Part shown: positions 4,717-5,778 of the stretch, piece by piece
Position numbering within the stretch: the stretch's first letter is position 1
Layout: each line of letters opens with the position of its first letter
Source of the DNA: Syntrophaceae bacterium
GTDB lineage: Bacteria > Desulfobacterota > Syntrophia > Syntrophales > UBA5619
Length of the DNA: 5,778 nt
Assembly: GCA_023249795.1 (NCBI GenBank)
Contig: JAHFBU010000120.1
Span: 1 to 5,778 of the forward strand
Direction: 5' to 3'
The notes under the pieces: model-generated
Databases searched by the model: none
Seen by the model: the letters and a program-made list of their open reading frames with translations, nothing else
Told to the model about the DNA's origin: nothing
Program-made: the position numbers and the translations under genes

Positions 4717-5778
4717 CTATCGAGGTGTCGAATCCGGCAGACCGCCGTCAACGGGAAGGGTCGCGCCGGTTGTAGGCGTCTGGCGGGTCACAAAGAATAC
4801 CACAGCCCGTGCGACATGCCCCGCGGTCACCCGCGCCTTGAGCAGGTTTCTTTGGCGGTAGTATTCTTCAAGTCCCTCTTCATCAAGGCCTCTGGCCTTC
4901 ATGCGATCCGGGCCGACCTGCGCCCACAGACCCGATTTTACCGAACCATGCGCGAACACGGCATCCGGTGACACCATGTTCACGCGCACGCCCATCTCGG
5001 CGAACTCAAGACTTGCGATGCGGCACAACTGGTGGGAAGCGGCCTTTGTAGCGCTATAGGCCCCGAAATTCGCGCCGGGCGAAAACACATTCTTTGTCGA
5101 AATCAGGACGACGTCGCCGCCGGTGTTCTGCAGCTTGAAATGCTTCCCCGCCTCGGCCAGCATCAGGAGGGTTCCTTCGATATTGACCCGCTCCAGTTTT
5201 CTGAACGCGTCAAGATCCGTTTCCGTAAGCGGCGACACATGCGCCAGACCGGCATTGATGATGACGATATCGATCCCGCCGAATGCCGCGATTGTCTTTT
5301 CAAAGGCCGCCGATACCGATAGGTCGTCGGTCACATCAAGCGGCACACCGAGTGCCCGGTCCCCGAGCTTGTCCTTCAAGGCGAGCGCCATGCCGTCAAG
5401 ATTTGCGCCGGCCAGATCGGTCGCTGCCACATTGCAGCCCTGCCTGAGCAATTCATCGCAGATCCCCGACCCGATTGCGCCGGCCGCACCCGTGACCATC
5501 GCCACACTGCCCCGCAGCGGTTGGTAACTTTTGCATGCAACCTTTGCCCGTTGAAACGGCCTGAATTCCATGTCGAACAGATGGCCTTCCGCCAAGCCAA
5601 GGTATGCTCCGTCTGTTTCGAAGATCGCGCGCTTGACAAGGAGGGTCTGCTCCATGAGGTCGCGGACGATTTTCGCCATCCCCGGATCCCGGCCTGCGCA
5701 CACGGCACCCAGGCCGGGCAGCAGGACGACCCTCGGCAGGCGGTCATGGCCGGCAACGTCGAATTCCGGAAGACGAGG
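4717..5778 (-). CDS. Bifunctional class II aldolase / short-chain dehydrogenase, C-terminal part (5' end beyond window)
   Basis: The frame enters from the right edge and ends at TAG 4717, leaving 353 visible residues. The first ~25 (to LPRVVLLPGLGA) and the following helical linker up to EGHLFDMEFRPFQRAKV match the end of the class II aldolase half of RhaD/YuxG-type fusion proteins. A full SDR domain follows: TGAAGAIG at visible residues 96-103, Asp122 after beta-2, NAG at 176-178, then GAYSATK with catalytic Tyr242 and Lys246, ending in TTGATLPVDGGLPDSTPR. The residue 13 before the Tyr, where the catalytic Ser usually sits, is Thr229, in IST; a Ser is directly before it. Such fusions act on sugar phosphates or sugar acids (for example rhamnulose-1-phosphate aldolase with lactaldehyde dehydrogenase). 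The substrate here is unknown. An internal GTG at 5703 would give only the SDR part but cuts into a conserved block, so it is not a real start. Confidence 0.85.
   Translation of the reverse strand, partial: PRLPEFDVAGHDRLPRVVLLPGLGAVCAGRDPGMAKIVRDLMEQTLLVKRAIFETDGAYLGLAEGHLFDMEFRPFQRAKVACKSYQPLRGSVAMVTGAAGAIGSGICDELLRQGCNVAATDLAGANLDGMALALKDKLGDRALGVPLDVTDDLSVSAAFEKTIAAFGGIDIVIINAGLAHVSPLTETDLDAFRKLERVNIEGTLLMLAEAGKHFKLQNTGGDVVLISTKNVFSPGANFGAYSATKAASHQLCRIASLEFAEMGVRVNMVSPDAVFAHGSVKSGLWAQVGPDRMKARGLDEEGLEEYYRQRNLLKARVTAGHVARAVVFFVTRQTPTTGATLPVDGGLPDSTPR

Noticed and set aside
4768..4774. Isolated GGTTGTA half-site inside the aldolase/dehydrogenase gene, and a lone ACAACC at 2545-2550
   Set aside because: Neither has a partner arm nearby. 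Single 6-7 bp matches are expected by chance.

Overview
The window comes from a GC-rich (about 60% G+C) anaerobic bacterium, most likely a Desulfobacterota lineage such as the Syntrophales. That placement is an inference from the gene content: a mercury-methylation corrinoid protein (HgcA), a DUF169 protein, a type-2 3-hydroxyacyl-CoA dehydrogenase and a membrane metallophosphoesterase. No rRNA, tRNA, CRISPR array or insertion sequence is visible.

Region 1 (1-1334). On the minus strand a cysteine-rich MarR-family regulator (681-1145) is followed after 19 nt by hgcA (661 to beyond position 1). The hgcA product carries the diagnostic NVWCAAGK cap-helix motif; its C-terminal membrane domain and any hgcB lie outside the window. 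In front of marR a perfect 17-bp palindrome, GGTTGTA-CAA-TACAACC, overlaps a -10 box and touches the ATG. The promoter geometry predicts a leaderless, self-repressed marR-hgcA transcript. A second palindrome built from the same half-sites (GGTTGT-CCC-ACAACC) lies inside codons 4-9 of hgcA. Together these suggest a dedicated, possibly thiol- or metal-responsive control circuit for mercury methylation.

Region 2 (1335-3080). A plus-strand short-chain dehydrogenase of the HSD10 / 3-hydroxyacyl-CoA dehydrogenase type 2 kind diverges from marR-hgcA. It converges on a minus-strand DUF169 gene, with a strong hairpin between the two.

Region 3 (3226-4434). A plus-strand membrane-anchored calcineurin-like metallophosphoesterase is interrupted by an in-frame TAA at 3715, at a position where a single G-to-T change from GAA would explain it. 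A second lesion, a frameshift near 3281-3286, may lie at its N-terminus. All metal-ligand motifs downstream of the stop are intact, so the break looks recent, or it is an assembly error.

Region 4 (4435-5778). A small A/T-richer membrane protein gene (4497-4679, plus) converges with the 3' part of a bifunctional class II aldolase/short-chain dehydrogenase gene (minus), whose aldolase half lies beyond the right edge. No functional link between regions 2-4 and hgcA can be demonstrated from the sequence.
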